From Symsagittifera roscoffensis (taxonomy: Eukaryota > Xenacoelomorpha > Acoela > Convolutidae): a stretch of DNA of 64,000 bases. Position 1 is the first letter of the stretch. Every line of letters starts with the position of its first letter. The stretch covers positions 1-64,000 of the forward strand of contig NW_026970625.1 of assembly GCF_963678635.1 (NCBI RefSeq), given 5' to 3'. Below are positions 43,138 to 54,749 of this stretch, piece by piece. The notes under the pieces are model-generated. The model saw only the letters and a list, made by a program, of their open reading frames with translations. It had not been told where the DNA came from and ran no database searches. Position numbers and translations under genes: made by a program.

Positions 43138-46080
43138 AGCGTATACGTCTATATGAATTGGTATTTGGTCATTCGGTTCGCTAAGGTTCGTCACTGACAT
43201 CATCCCTGCCCCGGTCTTCGTGATCTCGAATGGTTTTTCGGTCTCCATCTTTAGAGTATTGCAGTTACTCCTGACCTTGAGACAACTTCAGGACCCTCAC
43301 CGACCACTATTGTTGCTTGACCTGTTGGTGTTTTTTTAACTGATATCTCAGTCTCTGCTCCATTTCATTGGTCGCTAAGTCCTGCTTCCTCTTATTGTTT
43401 GTATCGCTGAAGACTTTTCATAATTTAGCTCCAGCTTACTTATTTAAGAGTTTGGCTCCCTGTGCTCTGTCTTTTCAGCGACTGCTTTCACGGATTTTGC
43501 TAATATTTCGTCCTTGGTCACGTCTTTGTTCTGCAAGACATTTTTCGCCTGTCTGTTCCTCGCGGTCTGCAACGCTGTCAGTGACAATTTATGTTTCGAA
43601 TGATTCTGATTTTTAACGGTCTCCCAGATTGGAATTGATTTTCTTGGCTACAGAAGAAGCATCTTGAGCCTTTTTTGGTTGTCAAGCTTATTATAGAATT
43701 CACGCTCATCCATCTGCCTCATGTCGTCTTCGTCGGGAGTGTAACCTGGGCTTTTACTCCCTTGTTTGTAAGAGGTGCGTTCAGCGACGTAATTTCCGAC
43801 CAATCAACAGTTCGCATACAATCTGCGTTTTTCCATATCATCTCTGGGCTTATACCACGTTGATCTCTGTTGTTGGGTACCCTTGAAGACTCCGATCAGC
43901 CAAAAAGTTTTTTTTCCGTTCTCAAAAACATGTATTTTTTAGACTCCTACCTCATCTCTTCCGGAGTGGGTGCATTACATTTCGATAGCGTATAGTAAGA
44001 TGCTAACTTTATTTTCTAGGTGCCAACATTCTTCTCTTCTTCCTTCGCTTTGCCATCTAGATTCCTGAGAATAGCTGTCATTCAAGTTGTCCTGCTCTAG
44101 TTGCAGTTTAATTTCTTCTTCGCATCTGTCAACGCAACCGTCCGAGTCATTCTTGACTTTTTTGACTTCTTGAAGATTTTTCTCGACTTGTTGCCCTCTA
44201 TTCTTCTCTTGGTTATGATGACCTTGTGTCAAAACCTATTTATCAAGTTAATCATTACCAAACTGCTTGCCCTTGTCCCGAGATCTGGTGGTATACTCGT
44301 GTGAGACACGGTGTCTTTTGGGATTGAAGTCGCAATAGTAGGCTGCGATTTTTACCACGTCGGGTCCTATCCTGTTCAGCATTGGAGGCGTTGGCATGGA
44401 TGCTTGTTTTTTTTTTCGTGTCGGCTCTGTAAAGTCTACTCTGGTTCCCGGTGGTTTCGCAGTTTTTCCATGGTTCACAACTTACTGGCTAATTGAAATT
44501 CGTGAGAGCTCATCCAACTTGGGTTGTATTGGATTGAACTATCTGCTCTGTCATACTCATTGTATCCGTTCTGGACTCTTGGCTCTAAACGTGGCCATTT
44601 ACGCTTTCAAAGATTTTCTTCACTTCCTCCTTGTCCTTCTTTTCTTTTTTAGCTTCTTCCGTCCATTGTCAGTCTGTTCACTTTCCTCGGCATATTGTTG
44701 TAAGCTCTCTTCAGTTGATGGTTTGAACTTCCCAAGACTACAAAACAAAAGTGTTGGTCACATGTTCAGAACTCTCAAGACACAAAGCACTTGGCAATTG
44801 TTTGAACTTCCCAAGACCCATTTCCAAAAACCGTTTGATAGTTGCATGAGCTTCCCAAAACAGTAGTAGAAGTCGCCCTTGGTTGAATTGTCTTGTTCTT
44901 TCACTTTCAAGGCTAGTCCCAGGTGTAAAAAAGAATTACAATAGAACCTTTCAAGATTATAAAAAGGAGCTCAATTTTTATTGAAAGGGTCTATAATTTC
45001 TCTTATACCTGGGTGTTTGTAAGGAGTTACGATCATAAGAATCTCAGGCTGATAATGACAAAATTGAAAAGAACTTTTGTGAGAAAGGGTTTAAATTTCC
45101 AAACACCGACCAGTTAAAGAAACCTCTACTGAAAATCCCTCTCCGTCTAAGTATCAAATACCAAGTCCAAAAAATTCGTCTGCACCTGGTCGAAAACTTG
45201 AAAACCAATTCAACGCCCTTCTGTCGGATACCTGGTAAACACAGCTACTATGATCGGGACGATCAGTCTTATTACGGATTTCTATAAGTGTAGTATGATT
45301 TAAAACAATGGTCCGATCCACCCAAACTCAAACTCACTAATCTTTTTTTAAAAATATTTTTTTCGTTTTTCCTTCTAATTTTTATTATTGTCTTTTTTTG
45401 TTACGTCTTAACCATTTTTGTCTCTCTAGTGGCCCCCCATGGTTCGGTTAGCTAAGTTTTCTATCGTAAAGCACACCGAGAAACTTTCTAATATTTCTCC
45501 GAAAAAAAGCTATCACGGTTCGAAGAAAAAGTGGTCGCGTTCCAGTTGAACCGTACCACCGATAAAACTGAATGAGTATGTAGCCTGGAGCTGTGTCAAT
45601 TGGATTCCATCCCGTAGTCATGATGTCGTAAGAACGCTCAGGGTTGCCATAAAAGCACTGTGTAACTGTGTAACAGTTGTCTAGTTAAGTCTTACACGAG
45701 GTTAAGAAAAATAGACATTATAAACATTGGCTCAAGGTTCAGGGACACTTCTTCTTGTGTTTTTGTACCTCAACTTGTCGGAACCAATTTGGTTTATTTA
45801 AAACATGAGTAATCGACATCGGGTTTCAGCTTAAAGTCTACTACCAAAGTACACTCCACCCAAGTTAATTATTTATCAGAGGTATTTAGGAGATATTGTA
45901 GAGCATGAACCCACCTGAAGCATGAACTGAGAATGATTTCGAGATCGTGTTACAGCTTAAAAGCTACTACAAAATGACCCTCACGCTTGTAATAAGTGCG
46001 TTCCCATGGCTAGATCTCTATGTACCTAAAACAAGCGAAGGCCGATCAAAACAGGGTTGGAAACTCAAGTGAACACCATT
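43138..46080 (-). mobile_element. Family M fossil, copy E (gag and leader only; duplicate of 40.4-43.1 kb)
   Basis: Direct tandem duplication with a period of about 2736 bp: tcagcgtatacgtctata at 40403 and again near 43138; 40632-40880 matches 43368-43616 almost base for base. It carries gag (43.2-44.9 kb) and the leader (44.9-46.08 kb). Beyond 45880 it continues into leader sequence that copy C lacks (tgaacccacctgaagcat). The duplication is young. Confidence 0.8.
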
Positions 46081-46419
46081 TAACTTTTCTTGACACTGGA
46101 AGTTTCAACCATTTCAGAAAAATCAGCCTTATGCGGACAAAAATCTAGGCTACGCGGTCACATCAATACTCCCTCGTTTTCGTTTCTTTCTCGACTTGCT
46201 GTAGGTCATATCCTCTTGCCTTTAACGTTTTTCTAATAAGTCGTGATCTCTGAGCAGTATCTCCATCGGCATCCCTCACACTCTGAGGAGAATTCTGGCT
46301 TTTCACCCGCAATTATGGTTGGTTTTCTTTCGATCGCCCTGACTTATCTAGCCATCTTGTCAAAGGCAAACTGTCTTAAGTCTCTTTGCTCATCACAAAA
46401 AACCCATCTTTAGTTCAAT

Positions 46420-47520
46420 CAGGCCAGCTTTCCTCTGTTCTTATCTGTCGTAGAACTCAGTCTTTTTGCTCAAGTTGTACACATTCTGATGTTTATCTCT
46501 GGTTCTATGTTCAATTATCATACTGTAACCACCTAGATGCACAATCCATCTCCCTTTAAAAATCTGGTTCAAATAGTCTGTAACCAGGACATGGGTGCGT
46601 TTTCAACCCGTAGTTGATTGGCTTGCTGCCCACGTATGCTCTGTGTTTCTCTACGAAGATCACCAACGCAAAATTTTCCTGTTTAGGCGCTCCGTACTCC
46701 CGTACGCTATCGGTCTCGAGACAGTTTTTCCATTCCAGGGTTGTTCTTGACGAAATTGCGACTATACATACGTCCAGATCCAGAACGTATATGGCCTTTT
46801 CCGTTGGCATCCCCAGCACCGGAGCTTCACACAACTCCGGTTTCATTATCTGGAAGGAAAAATTCTCCAGAATCATTCCATGTGCATTTCCAGTCGTTTC
46901 GTCTCATGAGTTGTTGCCTTTGGTATTCTTGTCTGCGTAGTCTTCGAGGTATTCCCTAAATTTGTTCGAAAAACCAGTAAAGCTCATCAACTGGTGATCG
47001 GTGTTCGGGGATTTCCGTGTCAGTACAGCCTCAACTGCATAAGGATCTGACCTGCTACCATGTTTCTCTACCATTCTTCCAAAGTACTTTATCGCAACCT
47101 GTACGATTTCACACTTCGATGGCTTTCAAATTAGACCTACCTTCTTCATGCATTCCAACACTTCAAGCGTTGGCGTTGCAATCACCACATCATCCACATA
47201 ACACATTCGAGTTCCCATTCGTTTCAGTCATTTTTGTCAGTGCTTGTGACATCAGTCTCCAGAATGTTACTCTGGCATTGCACGGGCTGATGGGCATTCT
47301 TTTCCATTGAATAACCTCATATCGCAGGCAAACCCCGTTTTCAGTCTATCCTGCTTCTTATGAGGTACCTGCCAGTGCGCTGACCTTAAATCAAGAGTAG
47401 CAAAAACTTTTTCTCCCGCCAGTTTTTCGACACTCTCATGTTTTTTTGGGAAGGGTTGAGCTTCTTTCGCCGTGACGAAGTTCAGATATCGAAAAACGCA
47501 ACAGAATTGCAATTAATCAT
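46420..47520 (-). pseudogene. Family M reverse transcriptase and RNase H, copy D
   Basis: RT: RYLNFVTAKEAQPFPKK, KVFATLDLRSAHWQVPHK and TGFACDMRLFNG (47267-47512). RNase H start: ELCEAPVLGMPTEKAIYV, then ENFALVIFVEKHRAYVG (46556-46876). This is standard gypsy wording. Fossil copy. Confidence 0.8.
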
Positions 47521-48426
47521 GTTTCGTTCAAGCCATTATTCCTCCGCACGCCCACGGTGAAATGGATGGTTCTATCAAGTTATATTAGGATTTTTTCTAT
47601 TTATTTTGTCATGCCTCGTTTCGCGAGGGGTATGCGCCCCTCCCTCTCACTCTGCGGTACCGCCGACTCCTCTAATTGTATTTCGTACGCAACGAATTTG
47701 CAGCAACCGATGTTTATCGATATCTTATTCCTCGAGGGTGGCCTTTGACAGTTCAAAATTCCGTCGTCAATCTCAGATTAAATGTTTCAATATTTTTAAT
47801 AAGAACGCTAAATGTTTCGAGATGTTTCCTTTGATCCCTTTGATCCCGACAAAAAAGAAATTCATGTTTAAAAAAATTTTCAGTCAATTCTCATCCATTT
47901 TTTGCTGGCTGTGTAAAGCCCAGTCAGTTTTCTCTCCTCTGGGTTGTAATGGTTTTATCACAAGTCTTCAACAGGACATTGACGCGGAGGCCATCCTTGG
48001 TGATCTAGAAGGATCTTTCTAAAACAATTTGGGGACCTACTGAGCAAAACTACTCAGCGTATACGTCTATATGAATTGGTATTTGGTCATTCGGTTCGCT
48101 AAGGTTCCTCACTGACATCATCCCTGCCCCGGTCTTCGTGATCTCGAAAGGTTTTTAGGTCTCCATCTTTAGAGTATTGCAGTTACTCCTGGCCTTGAGA
48201 CAACTTCAGGCTCTTCTCCGCCCACTATTGTTGCCGGACCTTTTGGTGTTTTCCTATCTGATATATCAGTCTCTGCTCTATTTCTTTGGTCGCTAAGTCA
48301 TGCTTCATCTTGTTGATTGTATCAGCGGAAGCCTTTCCATAATTCAGTTCCACCTTACTTATTTGAAAATTTGGGTCCCTGTGCTCTGTCTTTTCAGCGA
48401 CTGCTTTCACAAATGTTTGAAAAAAC

Positions 48427-48710
48427 AGGGTAAAAAAAGGCGTTTTTAGGCTAAAAAAGCATTTTTAGGCTCTTTTTGGAACGTTTCGACCAAAAAATCG
48501 TGTTTTTGGTGCGCGTTCCCCCCTCAAATTTAGTATATATTGGCGCTGAAGGCGCCTTTAGAAAAATTTAGGTTCAGTCAGCCAAAAATGGATAATTCAA
48601 AACAGTACAAAGGGGGACCCTTTGGGTCGGCAAGGGTCGAGTCCCTGAGAAAAGAACGTGCACCCCCTCTTACCCCACCATCCCCCACTATCCCCCTAAA
48701 TCAGCCCCTG
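48427..48710. mobile_element. ~284-bp insertion in copy D, MITE- or SINE-like
   Basis: Copy D matches copy C on both sides (48050-48410 with 40400-40760, and 48738 onward with 40780 onward), but this DNA has no counterpart in C or E. It begins CAGGGTAAAAAAAGG, and its other end, read on the minus strand, begins CAGGGGCTGATTTAGGGG, so both ends start CAGGG. The interior is G/C-skewed (cccctcttaccccaccat) and has the palindrome-like ggcgctgaaggcgcc. No coding capacity, and no clear target-site duplication. Confidence 0.45.
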
Positions 48711-51292
48711 CTTAGAAACCATTCAGACCATTAATAAATCGTCCTTGGTCACGTCCTTGATCTGCAAGTCATTTTCCACTTGTCTATCTCGCGGTCTGCA
48801 ATGCTGCCAGTGACAATTTATGTTTCGGATGATTCTGATTTTTCATGGTCTCTCAGATTGGAATTGAGTTCCTTGGCTGCAGAACAGGCACCTTGCGCCT
48901 CTTTTGGTTATCAAGCCTACTATCGAGTTCACGCTCATCTATCTGCCTCATGTCGTCTTCGTCGGTAGTCTAACCTGGATTCTTAGTCCCTTGTTTGAAG
49001 AGGTGCTGTCAGCGACGTAATTACCGACTGATCAAAAGTTCGCAAACAATCTGCGTTTGTCCATACCATCTCTGAGCTTATACCATGTTGATCTCTGTTG
49101 TTGGCTCATCCTTGAAGATTCCGATCAGCCGAAACGTTTTTTTTTTCCGTTTACAAAAACATGTATTTTTTAGAGTCCTACCTCATCTTTTCCGGAGTGG
49201 GTGCATTACATTTCAATAGCGTGTAGTAAGATGCTAACTTTGTTTCCAAGGTGCCAACATTCTTCTCTTCTTCCTTCGCCTTGCCATCTAGATTGCTGAG
49301 GATAGCTGTCAGTTAAGTTGTCCTGCTCCAGTTGCAGTTTCCATTCTTCTTCGCATCTATCAATGCAACCGTCCGAGTCATTTTTGACTTCTTTGACTTC
49401 CTGAAGATTTTCTCAACTTATTGCCCCCTCTTCTTCTTTTGGTTATGATGTCCTTGTGGCAAAGTTTTCAATTGTCCTGTTCATCATTCCCAAAGTGTTT
49501 GCTCTTCTCCTGAGATCTGGTGCTGTACTGGTGTGAGAGGTGGTGTCTTTTGGAATTGAAGTCGCAATAGAAGGATGCGGTTTTTACCAGATCGGGTCCT
49601 ATCCTGTTCAGCATTGGAGGCGTTGGCATGTATGCTTGTTTTTTTTTCGCGTCGGCTCTGTAAAGTCTACTCTGGTTCCCGGTGGTTTCGCAGTTTTCTC
49701 ATGATTCAAATTTTTCGGGCTAATTGAAATTCGTGAGAGTTCATTCAACTTTGGTTGTATTGGATTGAACTATCTGCTCTGTCATACTCATTGTATCCGT
49801 TCTGGACTCTTGGCTCTAAAGCTGGCCATTTACGCTTTCAAAGAGTTTCTTCACTTCTTCCTGGTCCTTCTTTTCTTTTTTAGCTTCTTCCGTCCATTGT
49901 CAGTCTGTTCACTTTCCTCGGCTTATTGTTGTAAACTCTCTTCAGTTGATGGTTTGAACTTCCCAAGACAACAAAACAAAAGTGTTGGTCACTTGTTCAA
50001 AACTCTCAAGACACAAAGTACTTGCCAATAGTTTGAACTTCCCTGAACCTCAAGTAGTTCTAGTCACGGGAAATTGTTTGAACTTCCCAACACCCATTTC
50101 CAAAAACCGTTTGATAGTTGTATGAGCTTCCCAAGACGTTTGTACAAATCCTCTAGGGTTGAATCGTCTTGTTCCTTCACTTTTAGGGCTAGTCTCAAAA
50201 TCTTTCCAGGATATAAAAAGAATCTCAAATTTCATTAAAAAAGTCTATAGTTTCTCTTATATCTGGCTGTTCGTAATGAGTTACTAATTCCAGGTTGTTA
50301 ATGACAAATTGAGAAAACATTTCGTGAGTAAGTGTTTAAATTTCCAAATACCGACCAGCTGAAAAAAATTCTGCTGAAATTCCTTCTCCAACTAAGTATC
50401 AACTACCAAGTCCAAAATTTTCGTCAGCGCCTGGTCTAGCATCTGAAAACCGATTCAACATCCCTTCTGTCGGGTATCTGGTAAACGCTGCTACTATGAT
50501 CGAGACGATCAGTCTAATTATGAAACTCTATAAGTGTAGTATGTATTAAAACAAAGGTCCGATTCACCCAAACGGGAACTCAATTTCACTGATCGTTTTT
50601 TTAATATATTTTTTTGGTTTTTCTTTTATTTTTTTCATTTTGTCTTGTTTTTTGTTTCGTCTGAACCCTTCCTGTATCTCTAGTGTTGCCCTTCGTTTGG
50701 TTAGCTAAGCCTTGTGTCGTTAAGCGCACCGAGAACTGTTTTTTATTTTTCCATAAAAAGGTGTTTCGACGAAAAGGTGGTCGCGTTCCAGTTGAACCGT
50801 GCAGCCCAAAAATATGAATGGGCATGTAGCCTGGAGCTGTAACAAATGGATTCCATCCCGTAGTCATGATGTCGTACAAACACTCAGGAATGCCATAAAA
50901 ACATTTGTTTAGTTAAGTCTTACAAGAGGTTAAGAAAAATAGACCTTATAACCATTGGCTCAAGGGTCAGGGTATAGTGTTTTATACCTCAACCTGTCGG
51001 AGCCAAAATGTTCTTTTTAAAACATGGGACATCGACATCGGGTTTCAGCCTAAAAGCTACTACCAAAGTACACCCCACTCAAGTTAATAATTTGTCAAAG
51101 GCATTTGGGAGATGTTTTAGAGCATCGCACCTGAAGCATGTACTCACAATGATTTCGAGATCGTGTTACAGCTTAAAAGATACTGCAAAAAGACCCTCAA
51201 TCTAGTAGTAAGTGCGCCCCCATGGTTAGGCCTCTAAGTACCTAAAACAAGTATAGGCCGTTAAAAACAGGGTTGGAAACTCAAGTGAACAC

Positions 51293-51500
51293 CAATTAAC
51301 TTTTCTTGACACTGGAAATTTCATCCATTTCAAATGGATCAGCCTCAAGTTTGCCTTATCCTCACCGTAAAATAACTCTAAAACACAAATAAAACACAAT
51401 CTAAAACCTAATGAAAATTTCAACCATTTCAAATGGATCAGCCTTAAATTTGCCTTATCTTCACCGTAAAATAACTCTATTAACACAAATTTTAATAAGG
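51293..51500. repeat. Short direct duplication at the leader edge of copy D
   Basis: The phrase catttcaaatggatcagcct followed by aagtttgccttatcctcacc occurs at about 51326 and again, slightly changed, at about 51425. A diverged copy lies at about 56645-56700 (ctggatcagccttaaactcg). Confidence 0.6.
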
Positions 51501-51652
51501 CAATACGTTTTATTGACGCATTTTTATGAGTTTTAGACCATTGGGAATTTGGAGTGGGCAAACTTCCCAGACAAAGTGTTTCTGCTCCAGAAAAGCACTC
51601 GAGAGTCCGCTCTCGATGCCCGCTATCCGGATAGAACATGATAGAACACCAC

Positions 51653-52234
51653 GACCCAAGTTGTTTACTTTTTAACAAATTGCGATTGTCAATTTGACTC
51701 TAGACTGATTCTCCGTCCATTTCTCCGCACTTATGCAATCGATTCTTCCAATTTTTGACTTTCTGTTTCAGTTGAAGCGATAAGCTTTAGCTTGACATGG
51801 TCAATTTGTTTTTCAAAGATAGCATTTCATCTCAAAATCAAGATAAACTTGAGGATTTGACCGAAGGACACACACGAGTTTGTGTCAAAAATGACTTGAG
51901 TCAGACCAGCAGTTTCATCATCATGATCGAGATAGAACACCACGACCCAAGTTGTTTACTTTTTAACAAATTGCGATTGTCAATTTGACTCTAGACTGAT
52001 TCTCCGTCAATTTTTCCGCACTTATGCAATCGGTTCTACCGATTTTTGACTTTCTGTTTCAGTTGACGCGATAAGCTTCAGCTTGACATGGTCAATTTGT
52101 TTTTCAAAGATAGCATTTCATCTCAAAATCAAGATAAACTTGAGGTTTTGACCGAAGGACACATACGAGTTTGTGTCAAAAAAAATTATTTGAGTCAGAC
52201 CAGCAGTTTCATCATCATGATCGAAGCGAACAGA
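51653..52234. repeat. 291-bp tandem duplication
   Basis: gacccaagttgtttacttt starts near 51652 and again near 51943, and the following 290 bp are repeated with few changes (atggtcaatttgtttttcaa at 51797 and 52088). A diverged single copy is at about 56880-57160. The duplicated frame MVNLFFKDSISSQNQDKL is short and has no homologue that I recognise. Confidence 0.8.
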
Positions 52235-53496
52235 ACAATTGGCGCAAGAGGGGGAAGTTTTCGGAAATACTGAAATCAATCGAGTTCAACAGTTTTATAG
52301 AGCTAGAATAGGAGTTGAATAGGATAAAGTTGGGTTCTCAATGAAAATTGAAATGACGAGCCCCAATCATCCTCACAGTGTATATCTGGGTTAACCAATA
52401 GCGCCAATGAAATATTTTGCGTCAAAAACGTGGCTGAATGAAGTTCAAAAAGCCGATATGCTAAAAATCTTGATTAGTTATGGTAATGAGAAAACTACGC
52501 TGCATCTCTTATAAAGCAGTTTTTTGAAGAAAAACTAAACTGTGCTTTACAATACTGTTCAATTTTACAGCAAAGTGTGCATGATAATTGATAAAGTTTA
52601 CTGAGTGCTTTAGTTTTTGCAGAATAATTTCATTGGCTCCTATGTTCAGTTGAACACTGAGCTGCTAAAGAACACTATCGAAAAAAACGCCGTTTTCTTA
52701 GTAAAAGATTATTGGCTTATTGGAGAAACTTTGCTAATCCGAAATCAGCCGACTAACCGCAACTATTATTCTGTCTCTTGCAGCAAAAATTTTTTTTTAA
52801 AAATGATAACAAAAAAGTATACTTTACCTGATAACCATACAAAGTAACGAAGAAGCATTTTTCCAATTTTTTTTTTGTTTTCTGACACTGATTCAATTCA
52901 TAATGAAAAATGCGTTTAGAAAACATTTTTTCCAAAAGCCAACTTGCAAAAGTAGTATAAGAGAAAAATGTATAACGCTGAAACTCAGACATGAATATGC
53001 TGCAGAAACCATACAGCAATTCTCAGCACTGAAACCGATGCATTACAACATAATTGCAGCGCGTATTTTAGCTTATAAATTCCTTAACTTTTTAAAAGTA
53101 AGATGAGAGATCAATTTCATACCATTAAAAGCACCAAGTGTAACAAAATTGACAAAAAATCTTTCGAAAAACATAAACGTTCATTGATAACGAATTGAGG
53201 GTTTAAAATCCAGTTGGGTTAAAATCATCTCTTTTGTTTAGGAAAAACGAGACAATCCTCCGTCCGAAGAGTTGCAAAATTAGCTCATAGATATTGGAAG
53301 GCAATCGGTTTAAGCGAGTACTAATTTGCCAGGTAGTTTTGACTAATGTTCGGATCCGATCCCGCAAACATAACTCGGATACAGTTAAAGCAAATAAAAT
53401 TAGACTAATTTCATATGACAGCATGCATTATACTTTTGAAGACAATGTGAAAACGACAGCGCTTCGAAAGGAAATTTTGCGGGAAGACCCGTTTTA

Positions 53497-53654
53497 TCCA
53501 GAATATGAGTCCAGGTGGCATGGGGTAGTTAGGAATTATCGACTGTTAAAGTGGGGGCGGAATTGCAGGAAATAGGAGCTCAATTTAGACAGATGGCTTG
53601 GGGCAGTGAAGAATTAACGACTGTTGAAATGGGGGCGGAATTGCAGGAAATATT
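53497..53654. repeat. 78-bp tandem pair
   Basis: gggggcggaattgcaggaaa occurs at 53553 and 53631; the preceding bases, ggcatggggtagttagga and ggcttggggcagtgaaga, are also matched. The period is 78 bp. No coding role is supported. Confidence 0.75.
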
Positions 53655-54749
53655 ACATGCGTGGAGTGGATATAATGACGATTAATTTGAGCCCAAAGAC
53701 AACAGATTTTTCAGCGTAAATTTTCAAACAAGAGACGAGTAGGAAGGTCAACACGGATAGTTTTCTTAAGAAAAGAAGGCGGGCAGCTAAATTAATTTGA
53801 AAACCCGTAGCAACCTCAATTTTATGGCTCCGAGTTCGCCAAAAGTTTTTCCCTCACTTTAATTGATGTTTTTGATATGGCAAAACAGAAAAGCAGATCT
53901 CCACTTCATGCCACAAAACTAGACACCCCTTTCATTATATTTCGATTGATTTTCATAGAACGAGAAAAGTTTTTCTTGTTGAAACTTGTAATTGGTTTTG
54001 AGCTATAAATATAAAAAGTTTTGCTGCTTTTATGTTTGAAATCAAAAGTTATAAATATCTAATTATAGATTTGGACCGAATGAGCGAGCAAGCCCACTCT
54101 TAAAAAAAGAGAAGGAAAACGTTGTCAACACCTTGATGCAGTAGCTCGAGAAGCTGTTTAAATGAAAAGAGGCTGAAGAACCAAAACCACCTGCGTGCTA
54201 CATTTTTGCAGGATTTTGTTAATTTGTATAACCTACTTGATTTCATGACCTGGAAATTGAGGCTTGAAGCAATCAAATCATTTCAATTTTTAAATAGCAT
54301 AATCAACACAAAAAGATCTCTATGTATATTGCAGCCACTTAAAACTTAAAGTTAAGTACCTTATATAAACAAAAATATGAGAAAAGTGACAATTTTGTGC
54401 GGTGGAAGTTAGGCCAGGGAAATTATTCGACGAAATGATATTTTGAGTCAGTTTTTGGAAGTGTTAGCGAAATACCTCAATTATACTGAGTAGAGGCCTA
54501 TGACATGATAGGTCAAAAGTGGCCTAACAGTTTAGGAGGGTAAAAATTTGCTCCCACCTAACTCATGGTGTTGTAAATTTTTAGCTACTCACGTGCGCTA
54601 CTAACTATGACGCGTTTCATCGAAGCAGGATAATCAAGAGGTGATAAACTCTTCAATGTTTTTCTGTTTTGTAGGCTATCTGGTAGCTACAAGCATTTTT
54701 TGAAACGAGATATATTATAACCAGCCAACCAGCCAATACTTTTCCGGAG

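Larger units (their letters stand above)
46080..51290 (-). mobile_element. Family M fossil, copy D
   Basis: Older minus-strand copy with leader (51.3-50.1 kb), gag (50.1-48.0), protease-RT (47.9-46.9) and RNase H (46.9-46.4). The part behind RNase H is cut at about 46.1 kb, where leader sequence of copy E begins. RT words: FRYLNFVTAKEAQPFPK and VFATLDLRSAHWQVP near 47.3-47.5 kb; gag-pol linker words: LNYGKASADTINKMKHD near 48.3 kb. It diverges from copy C more than C does from E, and contains a separate insertion at 48427-48710. Confidence 0.75.
51300..54300. repeat. Direct repeat R1 (upstream flank of copy D)
   Basis: Together with the leader (50.1-51.3 kb) this block recurs in the same order at 54.8-58.3 kb. 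Anchors: tacgctgcatctcttataaagc near 52497 with tacgctgaatcttctatgaagc near 57373; catgataattgataaagttta near 52579 with the same words near 57468; tttggaccgaatgagcgagc near 54069 with tttggaccgaatgagcaagc near 58221. It is non-coding; the short frames inside are not kept between copies. Confidence 0.6.

Noticed and set aside
53294-53575. 93-codon plus-strand frame
   Set aside because: No ATG start, no recognised features, and it runs into the 78-bp tandem; no counterpart in R2.
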